DNA from: Clostridium pasteurianum BC1
GTDB lineage: Bacteria; Bacillota; Clostridia; Clostridiales; Clostridiaceae
DNA length: 64,000 nucleotides
Assembly (NCBI RefSeq): GCF_000389635.1
Contig: NC_021182.1
Location: 4,815,925 to 4,879,924, forward strand
Direction of reading: 5' to 3'
The translations under genes and the position numbers were made by a program. This document shows positions 15,493 through 25,398 of the stretch, one piece after another; position 1 is the stretch's first letter; every line of letters starts with the position of its first letter. Under the pieces are notes generated by a model. That model worked only from the letters and a program-made list of their open reading frames with translations. It searched no databases and was not told the DNA's origin.

Positions 15493-16749
15493 ATGTTAGA
15501 ATCAATCTTATCATTAAAGAATCTTCCAAAGAATAAAGAGCTATCAAATGCAATTTTATTTTCAATAGCAAGCTGCATATCTCTATTTGGAACGTCTATT
15601 TACAATTTTGCCATTGGGCTATATGTCTTAAAGCTCACTGGTTCAGGCTTAAGCTTTGCCACAACTCTAATACTAAGCATTTTATCTACTGTACTTGTAA
15701 ACCCATTTGCAGGTGTACTTGCTGATAGGCTTGATAAGAAGCTTCTTGCTATAATTACAGATATACTAAACAGTCTTATACTGATAGGTCTATATCTATT
15801 AACTATGGGTTATGCTTTAAATCTATCAATGATCTATGTAAGTATCTTTCTCCTAAATGTATTTACTACTGTTTATGGAATAAGTCTTGAAGCAGCAAAG
15901 CCAAATCTAGTGTCAGAAAAAAGCCTTATTTCTATGAATTCCATAAATAAAGTGATTGACTCCTCCTCTTCCATATTGGGCCCAATGGTTGGTGGGATAG
16001 TCTTTGCCTTCTTAGATATACGCTTCTTTATTTTCATTAATGGTTTTTCTTTTGCCATATCCGCATTACTTCAGCTGTTCATGGATTTTAAGTTCAACTA
16101 TAATGGTAATAGTAAAAAGAAAGAAAAGATTAATTTTTTTACAGATATAATTAGCGGTATTATCTATCTAAAAGCTAGGAAAAATATTTTAAATATGTTT
16201 GGAATTTTTATTGCATTGAATTTTTTCATTGGCCTTTCAATAACTGTTCCAATGCCATATATAATAAATAATGTTTTGAAATTAAACACTAAATTCTTTG
16301 GAATAATAGAGGCGTCTTTTCCTGTAGGAATGATTTTAGGTGCCCTTATGATTAAAAGAACTATGGGGAAATATTCATACAAAAAAATCATAAAATTAAC
16401 CAGCATCTTATTATCAGCTTGTATGATAGCAATAGGTTTTTCAGTTATACTGCACTATCAAGTGTATAATGAGACCGTTTATTTAATATATTTCATCTTA
16501 ATCATGATATTAGCAGGCGTAGCCATATCCTCCATGGACATACCGATTTTTTATATACTGCAGCAAACTATTTCAGATGACTTTAGAGGAAGAGTACTCA
16601 GCATAGGGATAAGCATAGGAAAAATAATCCTACCTGTTGCACTAATCATAGCAGGAGTTCTGATAAATCTCATACCACCATATATTTTACCAATAATAAG
16701 CGGTATAGGGCTTTGTATTTTTAGTATGTTCTATATTAAAATTGATTAG
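15493..16749 (+). CDS. MFS transporter, macrolide-efflux (MefA)-like
   Basis: 418 aa, 12 predicted helices. Motif A between helices 2 and 3 (AGVLADRLDKKLL) and the late QTISDDFRGRVLSIG loop are characteristic of MefA/Cmr-like drug:H+ antiporters. A GGAAAG-type ribosome binding site is placed close to ATG 15493. It is co-directional with the MerR-methyltransferase gene, which probably regulates it; a short MITE-like repeat lies between them. A terminator hairpin follows at 16770. A drug efflux role is likely, but the substrate is undetermined. Confidence 0.8.
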   Translation: MLESILSLKNLPKNKELSNAILFSIASCISLFGTSIYNFAIGLYVLKLTGSGLSFATTLILSILSTVLVNPFAGVLADRLDKKLLAIITDILNSLILIGLYLLTMGYALNLSMIYVSIFLLNVFTTVYGISLEAAKPNLVSEKSLISMNSINKVIDSSSSILGPMVGGIVFAFLDIRFFIFINGFSFAISALLQLFMDFKFNYNGNSKKKEKINFFTDIISGIIYLKARKNILNMFGIFIALNFFIGLSITVPMPYIINNVLKLNTKFFGIIEASFPVGMILGALMIKRTMGKYSYKKIIKLTSILLSACMIAIGFSVILHYQVYNETVYLIYFILIMILAGVAISSMDIPIFYILQQTISDDFRGRVLSIGISIGKIILPVALIIAGVLINLIPPYILPIISGIGLCIFSMFYIKID

Positions 16750-16769
16750 TTATTTTTTAGTTAAAGTTA

Positions 16770-16803
16770 AAGACTCTGTTAGACAAAACACAGAGCCTTT
16801 TTT
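16770..16803 (+). terminator. Terminator after the MFS gene
   Basis: GACTCTGT / ACAGAGCC-type stem (CTCTGT/ACAGAG) followed by CTTTTTT. Confidence 0.65.
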
Positions 16804-16806
16804 AAG

Positions 16807-16862
16807 AAAAGTCTACGTCATTTATGTTACGGTTCACCGTACCAGGTATAACGTAGACTTTT
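16807..16862 (+). repeat. rlmH-3'-end-like direct repeat, copy 3
   Basis: Perfect 12-bp outer arms AAAAGTCTACGT / ACGTAGACTTTT enclose CATTTATGTTACGGTTCACC and an inner dyad ACGGT-TC-ACCGT. The reverse complement reads G-E-P-stop-H-K-stop, one base from the RlmH ending. Same orientation as the native site. It separates the efflux segment from the polC segment. Confidence 0.75.
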
Positions 16863-16896
16863 GCTAATTAAATGACATTTTTTAACTAATAGAAAT

Positions 16897-16930
16897 AAAG
16901 CCCTAGGAAGTTCCCAGAGCTGCTTTACTT
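16897..16930 (-). terminator. Probable terminator of polC
   Basis: Imperfect hairpin AAAGCAGCTCTGGG / CCTAGGGCTTT on the minus strand followed by ATTTCTATT, about 80 nt past the polC stop. Confidence 0.45.
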
Positions 16931-17008
16931 ATTATCACTGCATAAAAGTGATTTACTTTAGTTAAATAGTACTTGGCACTATCAACCAGCACAATTAGCT
17001 TTCAACGT

Positions 17009-20000
17009 TTAAATCCCATCAAAAAAGCTCAATTGATCTTTTTCAGGAAGACCTTTTAAACATCCAAACTTTTTAAGTGAATCTATAGCGGAATTCCCTA
17101 TTTTAGCACGTTTCCTTAGATCTTCTATAGAGTTTATAGGCGTTTCCTCTTGTACTGCATTGTATATACCTTCTGCTGCTACATTTCCCATACCTGATAT
17201 ACTATTTATAGGCGGCCTTAAGCCCTCCTCATCTACCAGAAATTGTGTAGCGTGGGACTTATACAAATCAATAGGAAGGAATTTAATACCTCTTTCGTAC
17301 ATTTCCAAAACCAATTCTAGGTCATCGTACATATCCTTATCCTTAGGAGGCGCCTGCATTCCCATACTTTCAATTTCCTTCATCTTTGCTTTAACCTTTT
17401 CTTTTCCAAAGATCATAAATTCTGCATCAAAGGCCTTTGCCCTAATAGTGAAGTACGCTGCATAATAGGCCTTAGGTATGTGAACCTTAAACCATGCTAT
17501 TCTGAAAGCCATCATTACGTAAGCTGCGGCGTGGGCCTTAGGAAACATGTATTTTATCTTTTTGCAGGAATCTATGTACCATTCCGGCACCTCACACTCT
17601 CTCATTAAAGCTTCATACTCTGGCCATTTTGGTTCCTTAAGCGCCTTTCCCTTACGCACTGTCTCCATTATCTTAAAAGCAGTATTTGGTGGCAGGCCTT
17701 TTTTAATAAGATAAATCATAATATCATCTCTTGTACATACTGCCTCACTTAAAGTAACTATTCCTTGATCAATTAAGTTCTTGGCATTTCCCAGCCATAC
17801 GTCAGTACCGTGAGAAAGTCCTGATATACATATCAAATCTGTAAAGGCTTTTGGCATTGTATCTAAAAGCATTCCTCGTACGAACTTGGTACCAAACTCA
17901 GGAATCCCGAAGGTTCCTACCTTGGAATTTATCTGCTCCGGTGTTACACCTAGAGCATCCGTAGACGAAAATATAGACATTGTCTCCTTATCATCCATAA
18001 GTATCTTTTGGGGATCTACTCCGGTTATATCCTGCAGCATTCTTATAACCGTTGGATCGTCGTGACCCAGTATATCCAGCTTCAATAGGTTCTGATCAAT
18101 GGAGTGATAGTCAAAATGGGTTGTTATAATATCCGAATTTGAATCATCAGCAGGATGCTGAACGGGACAAAATTCGAAAATTTCTCTTCCCTTAGGCACA
18201 ACTATGATTCCACCAGGATGCTGCCCTGAAGTTCTTTTTATTCCTGTACAGCCATTTGAGATTCTCATGATTTCTGCCTTATTTACTGTAAGATTTTTTT
18301 CATCAAAATACTTTTTTACGTATCCAAAGGCTGTTTTTTCCGCTATAGTACCTATGGTTCCGGCCTTAAAGGTTGTGCCCTTTCCAAAGATAACCTCTGT
18401 ATATTTATGGGCCTTTGCCTGATATTCTCCCGAGAAGTTTAAGTCTATATCCGGCTCCTTATCTCCATTGAAACCCAGGAAGGTTTCGAAGGGAATATCT
18501 ATTCCATCCTTGGCCAGCTGTTCTCCGCATACTGGACAAGACTTATCCGGTAAGTCGAAACCGTTTTTAATGCCGTAATCCGTAAAATCCGAATACTTGC
18601 ATTTTGGACACCTGTAATGAGGCGGCAGGGCATTTACTTCCGTTATACCAGTCATATATGCTACTACAGAGGAACCAACGGAGCCTCTGGAACCAACCAG
18701 ATATCCGTCCTCATTTGATTTCCATACTAGCTTTTGAGCGATTATATACATTACGGAGAAGCCATTTTTTATAATGGAATCCAGCTCCTTCTCCAGTCTT
18801 TCTTTAACTAGTTCAGGAAGGGGATCTCCATACAGTTCATGGGCCTTTTCATAGGTAATATCCTTAATGGTCTGCTCACAGCCATCTATATGTGGCGTGG
18901 CTTTTACTGGTGATATTGGACTTATCTGCTCACACATATCTGCTATCTTATTAGTATTTGTAACTACCACCTCATAGGCCTTTTCCCTTCCTAAATATGA
19001 AAATTCCTGAAGCATCTCATCAGTAGTTCTTAAATATAAGGGAGCCTGATTATCTGCATCCTTAAAGCCCTGTCCTGCTTCCAGTATACGCCTATATATC
19101 TCGTCCTCAGGATCCATGAAATGAACATCACCCGTAGCCACTACAAGCTTATTCAGCTTCTCTCCAAGATGTACAATCTTTTTATTAATTTCCTTTAGAT
19201 ATTCTCTATCAGGTACCTGCTCTTGCCTTACTAAATAATCATTATTCCCTAGAGGCTGAATCTCCAGATAATCATATTCCTCTACAATAGCTTCAATTTC
19301 CTCATCAGGTTTTCCAAGAAGTATTGCCTGATACAATTCTCCTTCACTGCAAGCACTGCCAAGAATTAAGCCCTCTGAATATTTTTTGTACATACTCTTT
19401 AATATACGGGGCCTTTTATAGAAATAATCTAAATTGGAGTAAGATACAAGCCTATATAAATTCTTTAAGCCCACATAATCTTTTGCAAATATTATTGCAT
19501 GATATGTTCTAAGCTTTTTATATTCTTGTTTTTTAGCCTCTTCATCTGAACCATATAAATCTATATCCTCAAGGGCTTGTGCGCCTCTTTCCTTTAGCTT
19601 TTCAAGCATTACCTCAAACACCTTAACGGTAGTATCAACATCATCTAAGGCTCTGTGAGCAACTTCCACTTTTATACCAAGGTTCTTAGCAATTCTTCCT
19701 AATTTATAGGTTTTAAAATCAGGGAAAACCTCATGAGCTAAGGATAGAGTATCCACATATGTAAAATCGAAGTCATAGCCTAAAACTCTAGCATTATGTT
19801 TTAAGAAGCCCACATCAAATCCAGCATTATGAGCAACCAATACACTCCCCTTAATAAACTCCAACATCTTAGGGAAAACCTGATCTATGGTTTCAGCATT
19901 TCTTACCATATCATCGGTTATATTAGTAATCTCAATAACCCTTGCTGGAATCGGTTTTTCAGGATTTACAAAGCAACTGAATTTATCTATTACCTTTCCA

Positions 20001-21352
20001 TCTTGAAGTTTCATTATTCCTATTTCAGTAATTTTTTCAGTTACTGGTGAAAAGCCTGTGGTTTCCAAATCCAACACACAATAGGTGGTATCAATACTCT
20101 GTCCCTTGGGATTTGTTACTGATGGCTTTTTATCCGGTGCTAAATAGGCTTCCACTCCATATATCACCTTCATGTCAGGATTATTTCTTCCTAAAAGCTT
20201 ATGGGCTTCTGGAAAGGCCTGCACCACTCCATGATCCGTTATGGCAATAGATTTCATCCCCCAACTCATGGCTCTTTTAATTAAATCAGTAGCACTGGTC
20301 ATAGCATCCATTTGGCTCATCTGTGTATGCATATGCAGCTCTACTCTCTTCACCTCTGCATTATCCTGCCTCTTAGCTCTCCTTACGCCTGCTGTTTCTA
20401 TTATAGTATTGGCAATCATCTCAACTTCCCCGGAAAATTTGCTATAACCTGCATTTCCTACAAGCCTAACGCCCTTAGCTTTTTTAAGCCTAGATAATAC
20501 CTCACCATCTTCACCGGGCTTCAAGAAGGACTTACAAGTCATGGAGCTTGAGCCGTCATATAGATCAAAGGAAACTAATGTTTTTCCGCTCTTTAATTCC
20601 TTTGCTTCCATATTGGATATTTCACCCTCTAAAGCTACCCTTCCCTCATCCGGTGTAATGTCAGTAATCTTTATTACAGGTTCCTTAATCTTAGCGTTTC
20701 TGCCTAATATTAAGGATGAATCAACCTTTTTACCACCATCGGTTTCTGCTTTTACTTCCGGTTTTTTATCTGCAGCTTCCTTAGGTAATTTAGGAGCATT
20801 ATTGCTTAGAGCAGCCTTAACTTCCTTTGAAATAGCAAGTATTTCCTGTTCACGTGCTTCCTCTTGAAGTATTAATTCTTCACTGCTTATATTATCAACA
20901 AAATTTATATTATATGTAGTACCGTAAAGGGTTTTTATTGCCTTATGAAGCTGCTTATCATAATTCATGGCTTTTAAAAAACCTGATACCGCAATTTTAA
21001 AATTAAAATTTATGGTATTCTTATCTACTTTAATTTCACTATTATTTAGCACTGTTTTTAAGACAGGCTGTTTATCTGACAGTAAAAACACAATATTTTT
21101 AAGTTCCTCTTCTATGGGCTTTTTATCCGTTCCATCAGTATACTTTACAGAAATTATAGAATCTTCTAAGGCAAATCTTTTCCTTATAAACCTGTTAAGA
21201 TCTTCAAATTCTCTTATTTCAATATATTTATCTGAACTGATTTCCATATCTAGACGTTTGCTTTTTTTGCTTAATACTACCGATTCTACAATGGCAGTAT
21301 TTATGTTACCATTTGCTGCATAATCACTAAAAATTTCATTTATTCTTTTCAT
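17009..21352 (-). CDS. polC: DNA polymerase III alpha subunit, PolC type
   Basis: 1447 aa, full length for clostridial PolC, the replicative polymerase of low-GC Gram-positives with built-in proofreading. Domains in order: N-terminal domains; OB fold (about 230-320); PHP domain (VELHMHTQMSQMDAMTS, ITDHGVVQ); an inserted DEDDh exonuclease (VLDLETTGF, HNAGFDVGFLKHN, HRALDDVDTT); PHP continuation; polymerase core with SRGSVGSSVVAY and PDIDLNFSGEYQ (catalytic aspartates); a CPKC...CPVC zinc module in the palm; a helix-hairpin-helix (PPINSISGMGNVAAEGI); and the C-terminal LSFF. All catalytic motifs look intact. Context is unusual: it stands alone between rlmH-like repeats 3 and 4, away from the ispG-polC-rimP-nusA neighbourhood usual in clostridia. 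It may therefore be a second, mobile polC, or a relocated one. Confidence 0.95.
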   Translation of the reverse strand: MKRINEIFSDYAANGNINTAIVESVVLSKKSKRLDMEISSDKYIEIREFEDLNRFIRKRFALEDSIISVKYTDGTDKKPIEEELKNIVFLLSDKQPVLKTVLNNSEIKVDKNTINFNFKIAVSGFLKAMNYDKQLHKAIKTLYGTTYNINFVDNISSEELILQEEAREQEILAISKEVKAALSNNAPKLPKEAADKKPEVKAETDGGKKVDSSLILGRNAKIKEPVIKITDITPDEGRVALEGEISNMEAKELKSGKTLVSFDLYDGSSSMTCKSFLKPGEDGEVLSRLKKAKGVRLVGNAGYSKFSGEVEMIANTIIETAGVRRAKRQDNAEVKRVELHMHTQMSQMDAMTSATDLIKRAMSWGMKSIAITDHGVVQAFPEAHKLLGRNNPDMKVIYGVEAYLAPDKKPSVTNPKGQSIDTTYCVLDLETTGFSPVTEKITEIGIMKLQDGKVIDKFSCFVNPEKPIPARVIEITNITDDMVRNAETIDQVFPKMLEFIKGSVLVAHNAGFDVGFLKHNARVLGYDFDFTYVDTLSLAHEVFPDFKTYKLGRIAKNLGIKVEVAHRALDDVDTTVKVFEVMLEKLKERGAQALEDIDLYGSDEEAKKQEYKKLRTYHAIIFAKDYVGLKNLYRLVSYSNLDYFYKRPRILKSMYKKYSEGLILGSACSEGELYQAILLGKPDEEIEAIVEEYDYLEIQPLGNNDYLVRQEQVPDREYLKEINKKIVHLGEKLNKLVVATGDVHFMDPEDEIYRRILEAGQGFKDADNQAPLYLRTTDEMLQEFSYLGREKAYEVVVTNTNKIADMCEQISPISPVKATPHIDGCEQTIKDITYEKAHELYGDPLPELVKERLEKELDSIIKNGFSVMYIIAQKLVWKSNEDGYLVGSRGSVGSSVVAYMTGITEVNALPPHYRCPKCKYSDFTDYGIKNGFDLPDKSCPVCGEQLAKDGIDIPFETFLGFNGDKEPDIDLNFSGEYQAKAHKYTEVIFGKGTTFKAGTIGTIAEKTAFGYVKKYFDEKNLTVNKAEIMRISNGCTGIKRTSGQHPGGIIVVPKGREIFEFCPVQHPADDSNSDIITTHFDYHSIDQNLLKLDILGHDDPTVIRMLQDITGVDPQKILMDDKETMSIFSSTDALGVTPEQINSKVGTFGIPEFGTKFVRGMLLDTMPKAFTDLICISGLSHGTDVWLGNAKNLIDQGIVTLSEAVCTRDDIMIYLIKKGLPPNTAFKIMETVRKGKALKEPKWPEYEALMRECEVPEWYIDSCKKIKYMFPKAHAAAYVMMAFRIAWFKVHIPKAYYAAYFTIRAKAFDAEFMIFGKEKVKAKMKEIESMGMQAPPKDKDMYDDLELVLEMYERGIKFLPIDLYKSHATQFLVDEEGLRPPINSISGMGNVAAEGIYNAVQEETPINSIEDLRKRAKIGNSAIDSLKKFGCLKGLPEKDQLSFFDGI

Positions 21353-21448
21353 GGCATTCTTTAACCTCTCTTCAAAATTTTTAGCACTTTATTATTATAT
21401 AGGAAGACTTATCCTTTGTCATGTAGAAAAAAATTGAAGGCAAAGAAA

Positions 21449-21483
21449 AAGCACTCAAACTGCAACGATTAGTGTGCTTTTTT
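21449..21483. terminator. Hairpin upstream of polC
   Basis: AAAAGCAC / GTGTGCTTTTTT stem with A- and T-runs on the two sides; could terminate transcription in either direction. It insulates polC from the intron region. Confidence 0.5.
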
Positions 21484-21692
21484 CTTAATCAAATCATTAT
21501 TTTATTCATCTAACATTCCTAAAACAAAATAGATGTTTTAAGAATGCTTAAGTTACTAATACTAAACGTTTCTTATTTATATTTTATCAAAGTTTTATAT
21601 AAAAATACACATCTTAAAATCTATTTAACTTATAATCCGCTTTAGAATACTAATACCGCTCTTGAAGCCAGACATATCAACAGTTTTGAGGA

Positions 21693-21720
21693 TAATCTAC
21701 TTATTTATGGTACGGTTCAC
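21693..21720 (+). repeat. rlmH-3'-end-like direct repeat, copy 4 (right arm lost)
   Basis: TCTACTTATTTATGGTACGGTTCAC on inspection; its reverse complement gives (G)-E-P-Y-H-K-stop with a TAA stop. The match to copies 2 and 3 ends abruptly at GGTTCAC, after which unrelated sequence (GATATC...) begins. Same orientation as the other copies. Confidence 0.65.
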
Positions 21721-21818
21721 GATATCATATTCTAAAACTCTTTGACATATAGATATTTTTCTATCTTCATTTTACCTGTCGGCTAAGTCGGAGGAATTAC
21801 TCCCTCCTTCTCGCCTAA

Positions 21819-21852
21819 GAACTGTACATGTCACTTTCACGACATACAGCTC
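21819..21852 (-). ncRNA. Group II intron 1 domain V
   Basis: 34-nt hairpin with GAAA tetraloop and catalytic-triad-like base region; followed by a GGAGG/CCTCC domain VI stem with an unpaired A. Confidence 0.75.
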
Positions 21853-21876
21853 AAGCTCTCATTTATCCGTTTGTCT

Positions 21877-23658
21877 TTATGATATTTCTGCTAATCTTAG
21901 TTGCCTTATGATTTTGTAACTTTCCTGTTTATGCTGCTTTGTTGGAAGTTCACCTTTTAACGGAAACATTTTATAATACTGTCTATTGCAATATCCATGT
22001 ACCAGTTGTAAATTATTATATTTCCTTGTTCCGCCGTGTATCACTGGGATTTTTTCTTGTACTACTAACCTTTCTCTGTAATCTGTGATACTCATTTTAC
22101 ATATAGCACATTTATAATTCTGTATTTTAGCCATCTTCTGTTTGCTTTTAATACAGTTTCTGCTAAATTCCTTTTCGTCCCTACACTCAAAATATTTCCT
22201 AAGACTAACATCATATGGAGTTACCCTAAATTTTATGAGTATATGCCTGACTATTGGTATCCATGACATTTTTGTAAGTTGTTTATATTCTTTGGGGTCA
22301 GTCAGTATCCATCTATTTTTGCTTTGTCCTGCTATATCTGGTTTGTAGTATCTATTTATTATCCAAGTCTTGCTCTTCTTTGGATGCAAATACTTTAAAA
22401 ATATAAATGTGCATCCCCAAATATGGTGGTCAATATATGAATACGTCTGTTTTGCCACTGATGGTGACCAGTAGTTACCTATCCCTATAATTATGGGATT
22501 AAGTTTGTTTATTACTGAACTAACGTTATTACCTTTCAGCTTCTTTATTTCATTTGAAATAGTTTCTTTACTTTTCTTGATAGACTCCTTTGATGGTTTT
22601 ATCAGCAGTTTTTCACCCTGAAATATTTTATACATTCTAATATTAAAACCTAGAAAGTTAAAGCCTTCATCAATTGTTACTATTCTTGTCTTTTCTTTCG
22701 ATAACTCCAGACCTCTTTTTTCTAAATATAGTTTTAATAGTTCATAGACATCTTCTGCATCTTTTTGTGTGTTACACATTACCACAAAATCATCTGCATA
22801 GAACACTAATGTATATTTGGTTCCATTTGTATAACTTACAATTTCGCCATTACTTTTCACTGGTTTATACTTTATTCCAAGTATATCCTCCATACCCATT
22901 AATGCAATATTAGCAAGTAGCGGTGATACAATGTTGCCTTGCCCCGAACCAAATTGTGTTTCATTGAATATACTATTGTCAACGTATCCTGCTTTTAGCC
23001 ATTTTCCTATCAAGTTACTATATGGGAATTCTTTTAACTGTTCCATAATGTAATCATGGTTTAAATTATCAAAACAGCCTTTAAAATCCCCCTCAAAAAT
23101 CCATCTTTTTCTACTACCGCTACGGCAAGACTGAAAAATCCTTGCAATAGCATCGTGACACCCTCTTTTAAGCCTGAAGCCATATGATATTGGTTCAAAC
23201 CTTGCTTCCCATTGCGGTTCTAGTGCTCCTTTTATAATATTTTGATACACTCTATCCCATATAGTCGGAATACTAAGTGGTCTTAACTTTCCGTTTTTCT
23301 TTTTAATGTAAGTTCTATGTGACGGTTTAGGATTATGCTTTTCTATCTCTAATTCTGATAAATCATAGAATAGCTCTAATCTATCTTTATTAGTTAATGC
23401 TATTTCTCCGTCTACACCAGCTGTCTTTTTCCCTTTGTTAATTTGTGTAACCCTTTTTATGGATATCAGCATCATAGCCTTACTTCTTACTAAGAGTCTT
23501 TGCAGATTTCTTACTTTACGTTTGTTACCAAGACATTCGGCACGGTATATCCGCTGTTGCAATCTTTCTACATACCTGTTAATGTGAAACCAGTCAATTA
23601 GTTTCCATTGGATATCGAGAGATAATGTGGACTTCCTATAAATTGAAGTTTTTCGCAT
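21877..23658 (-). CDS. ltrA: Group II intron reverse transcriptase/maturase with HNH endonuclease
   Basis: 593 aa intron-encoded protein. An N-terminal basic region precedes the reverse transcriptase, whose motifs include KKTAGVDG, RPLSIPTIWDRVYQNII, FDNLNHDYIMEQL, GSGQGNIVSPLLANIAL and the catalytic YADD in LVFYADDFVVMC. Maturase domain X covers about residues 370-460. The C-terminal HNH endonuclease is at about 520-575 (CAICKMSITDYRE ... LQLVHGYCNRQYY). Size and domain order match chloroplast-like/B-type bacterial group II intron proteins. The protein appears intact, so the intron could splice if the inserted IS is tolerated. Confidence 0.9.
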   Translation of the reverse strand: MRKTSIYRKSTLSLDIQWKLIDWFHINRYVERLQQRIYRAECLGNKRKVRNLQRLLVRSKAMMLISIKRVTQINKGKKTAGVDGEIALTNKDRLELFYDLSELEIEKHNPKPSHRTYIKKKNGKLRPLSIPTIWDRVYQNIIKGALEPQWEARFEPISYGFRLKRGCHDAIARIFQSCRSGSRKRWIFEGDFKGCFDNLNHDYIMEQLKEFPYSNLIGKWLKAGYVDNSIFNETQFGSGQGNIVSPLLANIALMGMEDILGIKYKPVKSNGEIVSYTNGTKYTLVFYADDFVVMCNTQKDAEDVYELLKLYLEKRGLELSKEKTRIVTIDEGFNFLGFNIRMYKIFQGEKLLIKPSKESIKKSKETISNEIKKLKGNNVSSVINKLNPIIIGIGNYWSPSVAKQTYSYIDHHIWGCTFIFLKYLHPKKSKTWIINRYYKPDIAGQSKNRWILTDPKEYKQLTKMSWIPIVRHILIKFRVTPYDVSLRKYFECRDEKEFSRNCIKSKQKMAKIQNYKCAICKMSITDYRERLVVQEKIPVIHGGTRKYNNLQLVHGYCNRQYYKMFPLKGELPTKQHKQESYKIIRQLRLAEIS

Positions 23659-24207
23659 CTGTTACCTCACTTTTGAAATCTTACTTTTCGTTTTATTCCG
23701 TGTTGATTACCAGTTGGAAGTCAGCACCCTTTCGGGTTTGCATGTTAACATTATTCGCCCAGTTATTTCTTATTCCTGTTGGTTTGCACCATAGCGGCAT
23801 TTGCTTTTTCCAACGCTCCTCTATCCTCTGGAGATTGTATCTTCCTTGCGGTTGACCTACCAAAATGGACTCCATAGGACTTACCAAGTTCAGCTTCTGT
23901 TAGAAATGGATGGGTTAGGTTTATTCAATACACCGACAGATATATAGGTAGTAACATATGTACATGGGAAGCTACATTTTCTAATCTGTAATACAATGGC
24001 TAACATATCCCCTGACTTACGGACAGTGAATTGCATTAAATAAGAATAATAAACATAAAAATCATTTACAAGATTATATTTCCAAATAGTAATAATGCAA
24101 TAATATGCTTATAAAGATAATATAATCATAAACATGAAATTAATGTAATAGAGAATGGGTATACTGGTGCCTTACTATTAAAGAATATATTTACTTTTTT
24201 TGCCATA

Positions 24208-25332
24208 TTAGATGTCATAAAGTATCAAATTAAATTTTAAGGCATATTTTTTTCTATTAGAATCATAACATCTGTTAAACCATGTCAATCCACTGCTGAA
24301 TAAGCTGTATATTCTAACTATTTTATTTCTTATCTTTTTAGTTGCGCCTATTATCTTACTCTTCTTATTCTTAGAACAATCTGCTCCTAATATTATCATC
24401 CATGTATATGCTATACATAAGCATAAATATAAGTTTTCAAAATATATAAGACTGTTTGTCCATGTATCTTCCATATTGAAGCCACTGGATTTTAAATCTC
24501 TAAACATTTCTTCTATAATAAATCTTTTCTTATATTCATTAACAGCATTCTTACTATCAAGATTGGTTACTATATACCAGGTATCCGCTGCTTCTTCTGC
24601 CTTACAAACTGCTAAATTGCATCTATATTTTTCAGCACTTAGTAAAATTCCATTAAACTTTTTTACGCCTTTTTTTAGAGTTTTTATATCTCTAAGGTAT
24701 TTTATTTTTTCTTTCCCTTCTATATTTACAAGCATATCATTGGTACATCTTATACAATATTTCCATCCTATTTTATTTATAAACTTAAATAAATCTATAC
24801 TCTTAAAACCTCTATCTGCCAGCAATACAACTTCATAATTATATGAACTTATAAGATCCTTAATCTCTTCTATTCCCTGTTTTATATGTTTGAAATTTTT
24901 ATTATCTTTTTCATTATATTCAAATATTTTATACCATAGTGGAACTGCTCTTTTTCCCACTTTCAGCGAAAATTTAAGTATTAAAAATTTATCTTCCAGT
25001 GTTGTATGGTCAAATATTACAACCAGTTTATTAGTGGTACTTCTTTTTATATAATTTATCATAATTTCATCGATAAAATTATAATATAGGTAGTCTGACT
25101 TTATTGTTGAACTTGAAAAAAATCTATAAATTCTTTTTATTTTACTTTCTTCATTGGCTTCTGTATAGTAATCCTTTAGCTTTTCTGATATTTCTGAGAT
25201 TATAACTGATTTTGATAACAATATTCCCAAAACAATATATACTAAATTTTTTAGTTTCTTGGATGATATGGGTAAAATCTCATATAGCATTTTTCCTAAT
25301 TCTGCGGTAATATATTCTTGATTGTTAAGCAT
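24208..25332 (-). CDS. IS4-family transposase
   Basis: 374 aa DDE transposase. The first Asp is in VVIFDHTTLED, the second in LLADRGFKS, and the Glu lies in the YREK-like signature Y-K-K-R-F-I-I-E-E-M-F-R-D-L-K-S. Together these define the IS4 family. The start is ATG 25332, with AAAGGAG 8 nt upstream; the TTG six bases earlier is less likely. The start-codon region is one arm of an inverted repeat whose other arm lies 60 bp upstream, which could block translation of read-through transcripts. Confidence 0.88.
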   Translation of the reverse strand: MLNNQEYITAELGKMLYEILPISSKKLKNLVYIVLGILLSKSVIISEISEKLKDYYTEANEESKIKRIYRFFSSSTIKSDYLYYNFIDEIMINYIKRSTTNKLVVIFDHTTLEDKFLILKFSLKVGKRAVPLWYKIFEYNEKDNKNFKHIKQGIEEIKDLISSYNYEVVLLADRGFKSIDLFKFINKIGWKYCIRCTNDMLVNIEGKEKIKYLRDIKTLKKGVKKFNGILLSAEKYRCNLAVCKAEEAADTWYIVTNLDSKNAVNEYKKRFIIEEMFRDLKSSGFNMEDTWTNSLIYFENLYLCLCIAYTWMIILGADCSKNKKSKIIGATKKIRNKIVRIYSLFSSGLTWFNRCYDSNRKKYALKFNLILYDI

Positions 25333-25398
25333 AGCCAATTCTCCTTTTTTATAAGTTTGTTTGTCCGAATTTAACTTATATTTTAGGGCTTGGCTATG
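25330..25398 (-). promoter_or_regulatory. Start-codon-sequestering inverted repeat of the IS4 element
   Basis: CATAGCCAA (25330-25338) pairs with TTGGCTATG (25390-25398). On the mRNA the second arm covers the transposase start codon and the bases just after its ribosome binding site. A transcript entering from outside includes both arms; one starting inside lacks the first. IS10 uses the same trick against read-through expression. Confidence 0.5.

Noticed and set aside
7325-16862. Treating rlmH-like repeats 1-3 simply as rho-independent terminators because of their palindromic arms
   Set aside because: They may terminate transcription, but this does not explain the shared RlmH codons with stop, the constant orientation, or the match to the native rlmH end.
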